Assembly: GCF_021130785.1 (NCBI RefSeq)
Contig: NC_060213.1
Span: 69,553,501-69,617,500, forward strand
Length of the DNA: 64,000 nt
Origin: Homalodisca vitripennis
Lineage: Eukaryota > Arthropoda > Insecta > Hemiptera > Cicadellidae
Direction of reading: 5' to 3'
Below the pieces are notes generated by a model that saw only the letters and a list, made by a program, of their open reading frames with translations, ran no database searches and was not told the origin of the DNA. Positions 37,805 through 51,000 of this stretch are shown piece by piece; the stretch's first letter is position 1, and the number at the start of each line of letters is the position of its first letter. Made by a program: the position numbers and the translations under genes.

Positions 37805-40060
37805 AGGAATATGCCTGTGACGTATCTGTTATCCAACAGGAAAACTCCTGCAAAGACATGCTAACTGCCAATATTATTATAAAACGCAAGAACATTATAG
37901 TATGAAGTTAACATTTATGACCTTGGAGGGAATGAGCTTTTATGCAACGAAAACCTTTTTTATTAGTGAAAAGAAATAACTGCAACCGAAAATCCTACAA
38001 AAAATATATCCATGTTTCCGTATTTTTGTTATAGTATAATAATCTTTATTCTTTTTAGTGACATCAGGAGTTGTATGAAAAACTATATGATATATTTGTA
38101 ATGTACTATATTGTGTTCACAATGTAACTTATGGTCACTTGAACATAATAACTATACAATCAAGCTTTAATGTATCATTATGGTTATATTAAACTTAATT
38201 ATGTCACCAAAACAAACAATACGTATTTTTACATTTTTTCTGACTAAAAAACTCGTTACGTAGAATCTGGCTGGTCAAGTTTCCAAGTAAGCCTATCTTT
38301 CCAACTACTGAACCGGAATTTCCACTACATTGAGTTGAACGGCGGCAAACTAAACCACACACTATGTTGCTGAGCTTAAAATAACTTATATGTGTTTATC
38401 ATTGCCACTATAATAATAGTATATCCTTTATACTAATAAGGAGTTTGTAATGTTGCATTTAAAAATTCATTGGTTAAGCGTTAGAAATACTCTAGGGATA
38501 AAGAAATTTAATTTCTATATGTATTTCCGCATAGATTTCGCTTCCAAAAAACACTTGCGTATATAGATTTCATTTGATAAATAATTTTTATTTCATATAG
38601 GCAACATCTGCTACATGTTTTAAGCCATAAATCCATACCTAAAAATACAGCATTAACATTTTTATACGCTAATATTGATCACTTATATGTCACTTTTCTT
38701 TAAGCTGCCAAAAACTTTTATAGGTTAAAAAAACAGAAGGTATACAACGAGGTATATAACGAGCTCCAATACGTGTCCGCATAACCGTTTTACAGCTCTT
38801 TCTCAGATTTTCTGCCCATAAATAGAAAGACATTCATACAGAAAAAATCGCTGCATCCAGCTGAGGCAGACAAAAGGGATATTGTGTGAGCCTACTCAGT
38901 AACAAGCTTTAATAGTGCTGATACAAATTCCATGGTCGGACATGCAACATCATATAACTCATTCTTACTTACGTATAAATAAAGTTTCGCAACCTAAATC
39001 TAAATCCGCAGATGAAAACTTTCCCGAGATGTCTTGCCACATGATTCTGTTTTTGCTTATTTGATTAGATTTCATAGCTATCTTTTAATGGCCCAAAATG
39101 TCAACAAAATATTATAAGTGTTGTGGCTATACGTGTTAATATTTTACATCTGATAATTTCAACCGATTTGCAGCCTGTTTAAAAATTTATTTTCTACCAA
39201 TATCTCGTCTACATCTTTTTTCCCATAAGACCAATGTAAACAAGTTTTCAAACGCTCAGTACAATTCCATTGAGTGACGTACCCTGATAGAACACAGGGT
39301 TATTTACATGCACAATTCACTTTCAAGATATCAAGCAGGAAAACAAGAAAAATATTTTCCAGGCTCTCACGTTCAACGAATACGATGTCTCTTTCTATTC
39401 ATTTATTTTTCTTATGCTTCTTATAATGTACACCTCGATTCTACCAGTAACTAATGACAAATAACCAATAGAATGCTGTGAAAATAGTATTTAAACTATG
39501 TATTAAACTAGTATTTAGACAATATGTTATGAATATCTTATTCAAAGCTATATAATAGTGTAGCGGCGCAGTGTAGCGGGTACGGCGGTTATCGCAAGAT
39601 AACCAGATCAAGCAACGTCGAGCGTGGCCGCTGCTTGGATAGTTGACCGCTGAGCGATCCTGTCCTTGCAAGCGGCCCGCCTGCCCGGCCATTGATGGTG
39701 GTTCGGAAGTCACCTTTAAGCCGTTGGTCCCCAGGTTAAGTGTTAGAGAGGGCTTCTTAGCCCTAACTTCGCCTGGTAAAATAAGACATTCTTTACTTTA
39801 CTTTTTACTTTATAATAAAAAGAGTAAATTACACCACCATTATACGTAAAGGTCACACGAATTTATATATAATTTATAAACTGATCAATTTATTGAATAC
39901 TGGGCCTGACGACTCACAGAGGAGATGAACATAATCTCTAATCACCCAACGTTGAGAATATTGCAATAATGAGAGATTAGAGTCCTTGTGAAGACCACTT
40001 ACCTGGTAATAACTGACACAAGCCTGATAAAGGACGTGATAATCGGTATTTCAACAATCC
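37805..40060 (+). repeat. Second copy of the large repeat seen at 23560..25390
   Basis: Matches run in the same order and orientation: GAATCTGGCTGGTCAAGTTT at 38264 and 23996 regions, TTCCATGGTCGG at 38928 and 24579, CCAGTAACTA at 39445 and 25090, and TAATAACTGACACAAGC near 40008 and 25338. A 5S-derived SINE interrupts this copy only. Divergence is considerable, so the duplication is old. Confidence 0.65.
39558..39810 (+). mobile_element. 5S-rRNA-derived SINE (SINE3-like)
   Basis: This 253-bp block is far richer in GC than its surroundings. Its 5' half (39586..39650) resembles 5S rRNA: AAGCAACGTCGAGCGTGGCC and GCTTGGATAGTTGACCGC match the internal control region of 5S genes (AAGCAACGTCGGGC, then CTTGGATGGGTGACCGC), so an internal RNA polymerase III promoter was inherited. 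The 3' half ends in a TTTACT-rich tail. A 7-bp candidate target duplication TATAATA flanks it (39551..39557 and 39811..39817). Several substitutions in the box C equivalent (GGATAGTTGACC) suggest this copy is inactive. ORFs on both strands across it are not genes. The homologous repeat at 25.1 kb lacks the insertion. Confidence 0.75.
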
Positions 40061-41320
40061 CTTTGTTCTGTATGCCTTAAGTTTCGTCAAAACACTGGGA
40101 AGGAAAAGATTTTCTGTAAAGTGACTATTAGGATTGGCACGTATTAACTTCTTCAGTATACTGAAATATAAATAGTAAATTAATAAATATCCTTTTAACA
40201 CTTGTATGATTATAGAATTTTATTTGAGATAAAATACGCTACAAGTAATACGCTACGCCACGTTTTGCGTAACTGGATTAACTATTTAGCTCATTCAATT
40301 CTCGAGATGTTCTGCGGGCAGGTAGGTAAGAAGGCAATGACACTGAAAGCACATTTTTACAGCCCCCAGTCAATCGGAAGAAATAATCTAATAGCGTAGA
40401 CATTTATCTCCATTACACTAAGTTTTATCTACACAGAAATATAATTTCATGCATATTTAAACACTAGATATTCTTAGAATATAAAGGCATGTAAAGCATC
40501 AGTCACATGTTCAACATCAAATACTACGTTTTGATGTATAAATTACGATGGAAACAAAATTTTCAAATCTCAATTCGTTAATGACAAACCCAGCAGAAAA
40601 TATTTACAGACATACAGACAAACAGTAAGAAGAAATATATCCCAGAACCCTTAGTGATAGTTACTCAAAATATACAAAATTAAAAGTTTATAGCCCTCTT
40701 ATTTCCCGAAATATGAGTATATTTTCGAAGGATCATCCAAATTCCATTGTATAGTACTTTCACTTATATATTATTTAGGTTTAGTTATTTAATATTTCTA
40801 ATTAATCCTATTAAATCTTGCTACATAAATCTGGCTTTCGTTTACTAGCCAGATAGTGTAAGCCAAACAACCCATTGGTTGGATATCACGTGATGCTTGG
40901 CGTGGTCTCAGCACGAGTGTATTTCTAATTCTCTTTCTGTGTTTTATAATGGTTACGGAGTCCCGTCTCTGTATTTATCTGAGGTTTATTGCCTTTTTCT
41001 CCCGCCATGGTTTACATATATATTTTCACCTTTCGAGCCGAAAACGGTAACTTGAAATTTTCTTTACGTGAAAGTTTCCAAGAAATGTAACTGTTTATTT
41101 ATGAGTGTTCAAAAACTCCGCTGCATACGTCCTCTACTACACCAAATACCTCTATGTTTTGCCATTCCTCTTATAACATACAAAGCTTTAACATCTCTCC
41201 TGTATATCTTATGCCACCCAACCCACAAATTTACTCGTGACCAGGGCATGTTATATCCTAGTCTGCCAATTAATCATGTCTTAATTCTATTATATAGATA
41301 TGTTTTTCTACTATGTAGGG
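40061..41320. other. Non-coding stretch with a further partial repeat copy
   Basis: Blocks at 40220..40320 and 40600..40700 resemble 22585..22735 (CCAGCAGAAAA then ATTTACAGAC). The small hairpin ATCTGGCT...AGCCAGAT lies at 40829..40854. The 89-codon ORF at 41068..41337 has no recognised family. Confidence 0.35.
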
Positions 41321-41602
<282 letters not shown>

Positions 41603-44125
41603 TTCTACATTTTAGTTCTATCAATATTTGATGGTTGGTTTTTAGAGTTATTTTTAATACAATCAATTTAGTTCTCTTCGAAGGGGAAATTTAACAACTT
41701 GGCATTCTATAGTTTAAGCATGGAGAAACACGCTTGGAGAAACAACACGCATTATCCTGCGTATCATAGTAAATCGCAGAACGGAGAAATCCAATAGATT
41801 GTATCAAAAGTCTTACCGATCAAATATAAAATGAAAATGGCTCGTGATTGATCTCAATCTAGTAACAAATTAGATATCGTACGGAAATTAGAGTGACAGA
41901 AACGAAATGTTATCTTTGCTCGAGTCATAGGCTAACGCCTAGCGAGGCCTATCACTCGTTTAATCAGCGTATTTAAACTTATTTATAAGCCTATCAGCAT
42001 ATAAATTAGTAACATTGGTCGGTGTTATTATGATTTTACAAGAATTTAAGTTAAATATGGTCATTAAAGTTATAATAGTGCTGCCTTATAAATTAAATTA
42101 AAACACGGGTGAAGTTTAAAACACGGCTGTTGTGAGAATAAGTTATACCATAAAACAATTTTAAAGTAAAGCTACTTCCCTCTAACTTTTGAATATTGTG
42201 TTTGTGACATGTCTCTTATTAGGTAATATTTATAGTGACTCAATGCATTTTGATGATTTTTTTTAGAAAGTATATTTTGAACCGTTGGGCACTGTACTAG
42301 ACAAATTGATTCATAGTCATTTTAGATTTAGAATAGAAGAACTTTAGTTTAATTGCTGTTCAAATCTACTATACTATCTATTATTTTGGAGTCTTTCAGT
42401 ACGAAATTTTTTAGTTTAAGAATTATTTTTAAATATTAGTCCGATTTTGTTTTTGAATCAAACTATATGATAAAATACATGGCAGGACAGAAATAGTATG
42501 CATATATAAAATTTATATTGGACAATGGCAAACTATAAAATTATTATATTTCATACCGATGAATATTTTACCCTTATATACAACATTTGCAGTGAAGCAA
42601 AGTAAGAATGATTTAATAATGAGACTGGATGTCAGGAATGAAATTAATTTTTAAATTTTACTGCAGCTGATTTATGGCTTTACGTGCACTCAGTTTTCTC
42701 AATTTTTTTCTAGATAAAAATACTGAATTTCACATACAGTAACACTTTGGATAATAAAGAATAAAGTGTTATAAAATTGGGATTGTTACTAGCTAAATAG
42801 TAGTCTAAAATAGGTTTACATATGTTTCTGATAACAACTATTTCCTCGTTATTTATGTTTTGTTATTTTCGTCCTTTATATATGTATTTTTTCATCAACA
42901 AATTATATTGTGTCGCTTTTTGTTTGTGTTTCTTTTTCTTAAAATTTTAAATTATTATTCTTGCAACTTGCATCATATTTTTACAAAAGTACTTTCTTGC
43001 AACTCATGTCATAATTTTAATCTTTATTCTTTTCATTAGCAATATATTTTTGGATTATTTTATTAAATTTCTGTCATTATTACAAACATATCTTATTTTC
43101 ATTTTGGTCCTGTACACCATGTTGGTTTAAAGTATATTTGATTAGATGATTTATATTGATCTCAAGAGAACCTCTGTGTAAGGTACCTAATGATTAATAA
43201 TAACGTAGATCAAAGTAAAGTTCATTTAGCACTCCATTTCACTGTGGAAGTTCGAAATGAACTTAATTTTAAAACCTATTAACTTTAAATCTGTTGGCGA
43301 TTGTGTTAAATTTGGAATATTTATATCTTCAATAGGTATTTACTCAAAATAAAAACAATTCCTACACCTAAAAATGTTTAATTAAGGAACATGTGTAACA
43401 AATCTGGAAAAAAATGGGGCCAGTAATATAATGTCTAGTTCCTTGGACAAACATTAGAAACAGCTGTTATTCAATGATTGCATATTCGTACCTGTACAAC
43501 AGCTGTTTTTGCTCTAAGAAGTACCGATGATCAAAATCACATTAATTAACTGGCCACACTTAACTTTTATCCACTATTAAAAAAATTTAATATATAATGT
43601 AATCCATAAGGGCTAGAAATATATATAGTTTAAGGGTAGCATTATCTGCGTTCAATTAAATCTCCTCTTTATACTTACGTAATAGTACTTAACAATTGGT
43701 TTTGTGGAAGAAAAAGTAGTTATGTACATTTTCATTCCACCAAACACCAATAATGTTTTCGAATGCAATCAGTAAGAGGTTTAGCAGTCATAATAAGTTA
43801 TAGCATTGGCTAAGATGCTATTAAACACCAACAATGTATAACCAATTAATTTGTATTTTAAGATATCTTGTTTGGAATTTAAGAATATATGTAACATCTT
43901 TCTTTATAAATTTAAGTAAAGTTCTTATTTATTACATGCTGCATAACTTTGAGGGAACGGTTATCCGGAACCTATTAGCATTATTTTAATCAATAATAAA
44001 AAACAACACAACATAGAAATTCCCCTTAGCAATCATTAACTCGTTATGTTGACGAGTAAACAAAGTCATACAATGATACTATAAACGTCAAAGTTTTATC
44101 GGTTTTCAGGAAACATTATATGAAT
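41603..44125. other. AT-rich non-coding stretch
   Basis: No gene, no clear repeat end. Confidence 0.4.
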
Positions 44126-44239
44126 ACTTAATCACTACAATTAGAACACATAAATGAATTCTTAAAACTGTTTATTTATGTTTTACAAAAATTAAAGTTC
44201 TATATATTGGTTGGTGTGTTCTAAATGTAGTGATTAAGT
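44126..44239. mobile_element. Small MITE-like element, 25-bp terminal inverted repeats
   Basis: ACTTAATCACTACAATTAG begins the left repeat (44126..44150) and its complement ends the element (44215..44239); 24 of 25 positions match. Total length is 114 bp with no ORF. I see no clear target-site duplication, so the superfamily is open. Confidence 0.65.
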
Positions 44240-44399
44240 TCAGATCCAAGCTCCATCTTCAACATTACATGAATATGTTGAGTGTTTAATATTGTAAAGA
44301 CTTAAATCATGTTTTACGGAAAAGGAACACCTGATCCATCCTGGAGTATTACGTCACCTGCAATGAAACACTTTCCTTGTAGTGATTTCATATAATATA

Positions 44400-44700
44400 A
44401 TTCATCTTAATGTTGTGAAATGCTAAATAAACGGGAATAAAAGGTATAGATCTACTGCTATTCATATTGTTGACATTTCTATGTGATGAATCATTTACAA
44501 TTACTATTAATATTAGGTAAAATAATAAGCACTGGTAATAATCATTCCGGAAATATGAGGTAAGATTAAGATGAATATTAAATTACTCTTAGTATAGGGA
44601 GCCATAGCCAAATCTTTGTGTACGAATGCACCTTGGGTTTTCTTGAACTCATTAGAAGAATTCCTTCTAGGAAAGTAATAGAATGTGAGCCGATACACAA
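44400..44700 (+). repeat. Dispersed repeat, partner at 25430..25695
   Basis: Shared blocks in the same order include GGGAATAAAA, TTGACATTTCTA/TTGAAATTTCTA, ACAATTACTA and GGTAAGATTA. This is the right-hand part of the large repeat whose longest copy lies at 21.3-25.7 kb. Confidence 0.45.
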
Positions 44701-45117
44701 TACACAAATAAACAGTTTATATCTTGCTCTCACATAAAAAAAACTAAAAGGTCAACAGACTGCTCTCCGCGACGTCTGCACAAGACTACAAAAAAACTAC
44801 AACCAAAATAAATACACATAGCCGACGTTTATACAATATAGAGTGACTAGGAACTAATTAGACAATGCAAAGAATAAAAAACACGTCTTGAAAAAATACA
44901 AATATACAATCTTATGTACTAAAATCATAAATAATTTTACAACAAATGTATAAACAAATATATTGGAATAATGGAAAACTAAATTAATGTATTACATAAA
45001 ATTACATACAAATATCAGAATACGTACACTTACATGCATACTATAGAACATCCAGACTCCAAAACATACATTCACACGTACACACTACTATGATTATGAT
45101 AGTTTTACGCAATCAGG

Positions 45118-47156
45118 TTAAACATTCTGTAATAATGATGTAAACAAAGTAATAGGTGGTTGCATAAAACTTAAATTAATACACTCATACGGTCTATAGA
45201 GTTCTTTATTAACTTTAGGTAACCTGAAGACTCTACTTTCACTAATTCTAGTTTTATATGTCAAACCACTTGTACCTAAATTTCCACTTCTAGTATAAAA
45301 AATTCTCAAAACTTTGTATACGTATAGATGTTCTAGAGGCAAGATTTTCAATTGCACATATAGTGGAAAGACGCTATCTCTTTTGCTTCTACTTAATATA
45401 ATACGCGTGAAATAATTTTGTGTTACTTTTAACTTATTTATCAAAAATTTACGCGTACTTTACCAGAAACTAATTGAGTACTGTAATCTAGATTGGATTA
45501 GGGCAAAATATAAAGTACGCATAAGATCTGTATCAATTTTATCCAAAGATTATATATTTAGTTTATGATACATTTACATGCATATCATTCCGACAGCACC
45601 AAATTTGTAAGTAATTTAAATCACTGCTTATCTTTTCGTGTAATATTGCATGGTTTTTTGGAGAATGAAGAAAAGCTACATCGTCTGCAAAAGCAGTTAT
45701 CTGACCATAAAACGGGGTTTCCAATAATTCATTTATAAAAACTAAAAATAATGTTGCTGCTAAAACGGATCTCTGGGGTACACCTGATTCAACGGTCAGA
45801 GGGGGGCTGGTTGTATCTTTTATCCGCACTTGTTAGATTCTATTTAATAGAAAACTCTTGAACCAGTCAAGAGTCACCCCTCTCACTCCCACATTTTCTA
45901 GTTTCTGTAGTACAATTATATGATTAACTAGATCGAAAGCTTTCTTGAAATCAATGAACAAGCCAACAGTTTTCCGGTTTTCATTAACACTCACTAAAAT
46001 ATAATTTGTCATCCTTGTTATAGCTTTCTAAGTTGACCTATTCTTTCGAAAGCCAAATTGACCCTCATTAAAAAGTTATCTTTTTCTAGATAACTTAAAA
46101 GTCTTTTGTTCATTAACTTTTTACAGATTTTCGAGAATCCTAATAATAAATTAATAGGTCTTATATTTTCTAATTTTATACAGCTTTTACTTTTGTAAAT
46201 GGGTATAATAGAACTTAGTTTTAGTTTTTCTGGAATAATGCCATAAGTAAAACTTAAATTAATAATATAGGTTAAAACAGGAGCTATAAGAGTTGAGATT
46301 TCCTTGATTAAAGCAACTGTGAAAGAATCAAATCCGCTAGAACGTTTATTTAAAAAAATGCTTAATAGTTTCAAGCAGTTCGCCTTCAGTGACCGGTAAA
46401 ATAAAGAATGAACTGGGGACAGTAACAACTAAATCAGATGACGTGCAGCTGGTAGTATTATGTGCGCGTACCTGACTCTGACTTTGACGCGGCACTCGGT
46501 TGTCAACTGAACCGAGATAAGGTATTTGTTTATCTTCCGCGCGACAATATCCGGTTCATCTATCACATCACCATTATCCAGCTCAATTTTATGTACTCCT
46601 TTTTTATTATGTTTACCAGTGATACTATTCATGACCCTCCACTGTTGCGCGGAGTCGCCATTACAGCTTCTAATTTCGTCGCCAAAAAACATTTGTTTAG
46701 CTAGATCAATTTCTTGTTTTATATTATCGCAAATTCGTCTGTAATAAGTTATAAATTTACTATCATATGGTCTTTTTTATATATTATATAGAGCTTTTTC
46801 CTTTTATCAATCTTTCTTAAGATAGATCCATTTATCCAGAGACTAATAACTTTGGCCTTTTCATATTTTGATTTTATTTCAACTTTTCTTTTGCAACTCT
46901 GTATTATTTCTGTTAAAGAATTATGAAACTTCTCATAACATTGACTCACATCTGTACATTCAAAACATTCTTTACATTGTTTATCCTTTAGTTTAATCTT
47001 AACTAATTGTGAATCGAATATGTACTTCTCATCCATTTCATTTAGTCTTTTAGTAATAATATCTGTCCTAGTTTCACAATTATAACTTAAGCCTAATACA
47101 CAGTGATCAGTAAGGTCAATATCAAAAACTGCTCTTTTAACATAGTTTATATTCCG

Positions 47157-47213
<57 letters not shown>

Positions 47214-47808
47214 TCAATGCAGCTATTAGATACAATTCTTGTAGGGGAGTTAATTAACGATAAATAGCCATTGTTACTCATTATACCTTTATATGATTGG
47301 GACATTTCTGAAATATTCAAAATATTGAGAATAATGTCTCCAATATAAATAGTATTTCCTTTAATTTCTAATAACATATCTGCAAGTTCTTTTACATAAT
47401 CCATTACAGGAAATTCGTGTAGTCTATATACACAAAATTATTTAAAATTTATTCCAAGCAATTTGACACTCAAAAGAAGAATATCTGCAGTTTTCATATT
47501 TACCTTAATATCATTTACAGTAATGTTATTATCTACAAAACACAATATCCCCCAGCCCTAAAATTATCATTGCAATAAGCAAAACATTGGTACCCCGGGA
47601 TGCTATAAAAGTTTACCTCATCACTATCTATCCAAGTATCACTAAGTATCACGAAATGTACTTTCCTTTCAATTTGAGTAAATTCAGCCAGGAAATTATT
47701 AAAATTAGCTCTCATACTTCGTGTATTAGTGTATATCACATTAAAACAGTTAAGATTCTTTGGTTGCTGAAAAAAAGTTTTAAAATCTAAAGTGCTTGAT
47801 TCAATCAT
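45118..47808 (-). pseudogene. Old jockey/CR1-type LINE, endonuclease and reverse transcriptase remnants
   Basis: Minus-strand fragments lie in LINE order. 47808..47533 is the start of an apurinic-like endonuclease (YTNTRSMRANFNNFL, then a sDTWI-like motif). 47404..47147 holds a degraded GDFN region. 47036..46749 is the linker. 46428..46018 is the reverse transcriptase N-terminus (SSGFDSFTVALIKEI and IIPIYKSKS). The gap 45830..46017 encodes F-I-D-F-K-K-A-F-D, motif A. 45829..45563 has GVPQRSVLAATLFL and the catalytic FADD. 45444..45118 is the C-terminal thumb. Many frameshifts and stops, a Gly-to-Arg change in GVPQGS, and a (TA)n tract inside the endonuclease show it is dead. About 370 bases of likely 3' UTR extend to about 44745. 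Clade assignment is approximate. Confidence 0.8.
47159..47211. repeat. (TA)n microsatellite inside the old LINE
   Basis: About 53 bases of TA that interrupt the endonuclease reading frame of the older LINE. Confidence 0.95.
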
Positions 47809-48052
47809 TTAGTTATTTAACAGAACAATGAAATGAAAATACTTTATTACCATAACCTAAAACATTTTTTTTCTCTCTTCGTTTAATTAAACAGGCTCGG
47901 GTGAATTCCCATGACGCCTCGTGGTTCTCTGGGGGTTAAACTTCTGCCATACATATGTTATTTTGCGTTACTATGGATTTTCATTGAATATTTATTTTTC
48001 CAGGGAGACATATATCCAGGAAGACATATATGTTGGTGTACTGTCTTTGAAG

Positions 48053-51000
48053 CTATATGTGTTTTTTTATATGTTTTAAAAATTGGTTGAGTTCCTTGTA
48101 TATTTCTATGTTATGAAGTTTTAATATATCAATCAAATTCATATTATGTGATCTAAGTAGATTATTTATCTTAAAGCGAAGGTCTCTCGCAAACTCGTAG
48201 GCTGGGCATCGTAGAATAAAGTGGTCAAGGGATTCTCGTTCAGCGAGGGTACAACTTAAACAAAGTGGTGTGAAATATTGTTTGATGTCAAACAACTTTG
48301 TATTGACCCGAGTATGTCCAAATCTCATTCTAATTACATTGACTATCTCCCACCTTTTGAAGTTTGTCATGATGAACCAAGGGCTATGGCCTGTCGTACT
48401 TTCTATTTCTTTGTACCATGCCGCTTTTTGTTGGCATACCTGCTTATATGCTACTGCATACTGCCTTTGTTGATAGGCTTTGAAGTCAGATGTTGGGATG
48501 TAAATATTGAACAATTTTGTGCCGTCTGTTATGGCTTGTTTTGCTAGGTTATCTATATATTCGTTATGATAAATACCTACGTGTGCTGGAACCCAGTGAA
48601 AAGTGACGTTCTTGCCACTGTCTATTACATTATGGATGATACTCACCGGAATACCTTCCCCTTTGGAGTAGTTGTATACGTTACTCAGTGTTGTTATGGC
48701 TGCTTGTGAATCGGAGAATATTATGATGTCTTTTTGTCTGATGGTGGCGAGTGTGAAGGTTGCTTGCAATATGGCTATAAGCTCAGCTGAGTAGCTGGAT
48801 ATTCCTTCTTGCAGGGAGAATTTACCTCTGATATCCAATTCTGGAATGTAGAACGCTGCACCAGCACCATTCTCGGTTTTTGATCCATCTGTATATATTT
48901 TTAGCGATTGTTTGTATATTTTCTCTGAGGTTACTTCGAGAAAACGTTGTTTTACAATAGTGTTGTTGCTTACCTTTTTTGGATATTCGAGTGTGAAGAT
49001 CAATTTTATTTCATTGTCCATTGTTAATATAGGTTGTTTAAAGTCCCAGAAGGTTTTACAGCTTTCTTTAAGTGATAAGTTTGGGTCAAAAGAATTGATT
49101 TTTGTAAGGGAGTGTAAATACAATGGTTTAGTCTTCCTTCTCCAATATGGTCTACATTCAGTTAGCATGTTGAGAAACATGAGACTTCTGTATGCAGGAT
49201 GACATTGTTCTGATAATATTTTATAAACTAACTTATCTGTAAGTATTGATCTTCTGATATTTAATGGTAGTATGTTAGCTTCAGTTTGTAGAGCAATGAT
49301 TGGAGTGGTGTTAAATGCCCCTAATGATATTCTTAAAGCTAGGTTTTGTATTGCATCTAGTTTCTTCAATTCTTTGTTACAGACATGACCAAACAAAAAT
49401 GATCCATAGTCTAACTTACTTCTTATCAAACTTTTATAAATATTCACTGCAAACTCTGGTGTTGCGCCCTTTGAACCACATACAATGGATTTTATAATTC
49501 CTGTATCTTTCTGGCATTTTAAGGAAGTATTGGTGATGTGATTCTTAAAGTTTAGCTTATTATCTATAAGTATACCTAAGAGCTTAATGCAATTTACAGT
49601 AGGAATCACTTGGTCATTAATTATTAACTGTCTTTCGACGTTAGTGTTTTGCTTGCGTGAGAATATTATTACCTTGCTTTTAGTGGCGTTAAACTCCAAG
49701 TGAAGTTGGTTGAAGTTCCTTTGGATTCTGCTTAGTGCGTTTTGAACATTTGATCGTACTGTTTCTACAAGTTTTTCAGATGAATAAATCATTATATCAT
49801 CTGCAAATTGAAGTGATTTTACAAGGTTTGGTATATGAACATTTATGTGCGCTATATATAGTGCAAACAATAAAGGACTGAGCACACTGCCTTGGGGCAA
49901 TCCTCTATTAGTATACCTAGTTATGATAAACTTAGGACTAATGAGAGTCATTTGTCTGTTTATGATCCATGAGTTAATATAAGTCACAAACTTTGATGGA
50001 ATGTTGTAGTACTTCAACTTGTTTATCAACTCTGGTATAAAACTGTATCATATGCATTGGATAAGTCTAGTGAGGTTGCAATAGTTGTTTCATTGAAGGT
50101 TAGTGAAGTTTGAATATCTGCTACAAAATGTATCAAGTAATCATTGCATCCTAATTTTTTCTGAACCCATATTGAGTACTAGGTAAGATGTTTGACTTTT
50201 CAATGTACCATTCCAATCTATTTTTAATCATAGTATTGAGCAGTTTTAAAACACATGGTATTAATGCTATAGGCCTATGTGAAGTTTCCAATTGTTTGTC
50301 TTTATCTTTTTTGAGAAGTGCTATAATTTTAAATTGTTTCCACTTACTTGGTAGATCAGTGATTCCATTCCAAATATTGTTGAATATTGTCAGTATGTAT
50401 AGTCGAGCATTATTTTGTAGGTGGCGTAACATACTGTAGGATATTTCGTCCAAACCTGGTGCAGTATCTTTCCTTTTAGATTCTATTGCTACATTCAATT
50501 CCTTAATACTAAAACTATTTTCTATTTTTTCAGAGTTTTCGGAAGAGTTATTGCTAGAGCTACCTCTTACTTCATGTTCCATTGGTACATGATCTGAGAC
50601 TATGTGACACATAAATTTTTCACATAAGTTTTGGTCTGCTAATATGGATGGTGTACTTACGTTTGTATAAGATTTTAGTCTTTTAACTATTTTCCAAGCA
50701 AATGAGGAATTATTTTTACTACTTATTTCCTGACACAATTTTTCCCATCCTTCCTTTTTGGCTTTCCTGATAATTTCCCTGGCTTTCAATTGTGTGGTTT
50801 GATAATATTGATAATTAACTGCTGTCATGTTATTTTTAAACTTTTTAAAAGCTAACCGTCTAAGGGCAACAGCTTGAGAGCATTCCTCATTCCACCATTT
50901 TTTTGGTGTAAAACCTGCTCTGTTGGATATATTATACCTTGGTATTGCTTTGTCAGCTGCTAACTCTATGATATTGAGTATTTCATCCCATTGTACATCT

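Noticed and set aside
39441..39849. ORFs of 90 and 68 codons across the SINE
   Set aside because: Composition comes from the 5S-derived, GC-rich SINE; both strands are open and no family fits.
48053..50029. The 658-codon ORF as an independent gene
   Set aside because: Its first codon is TTG and it starts in the middle of the reverse transcriptase; it is the second part of LINE ORF2.
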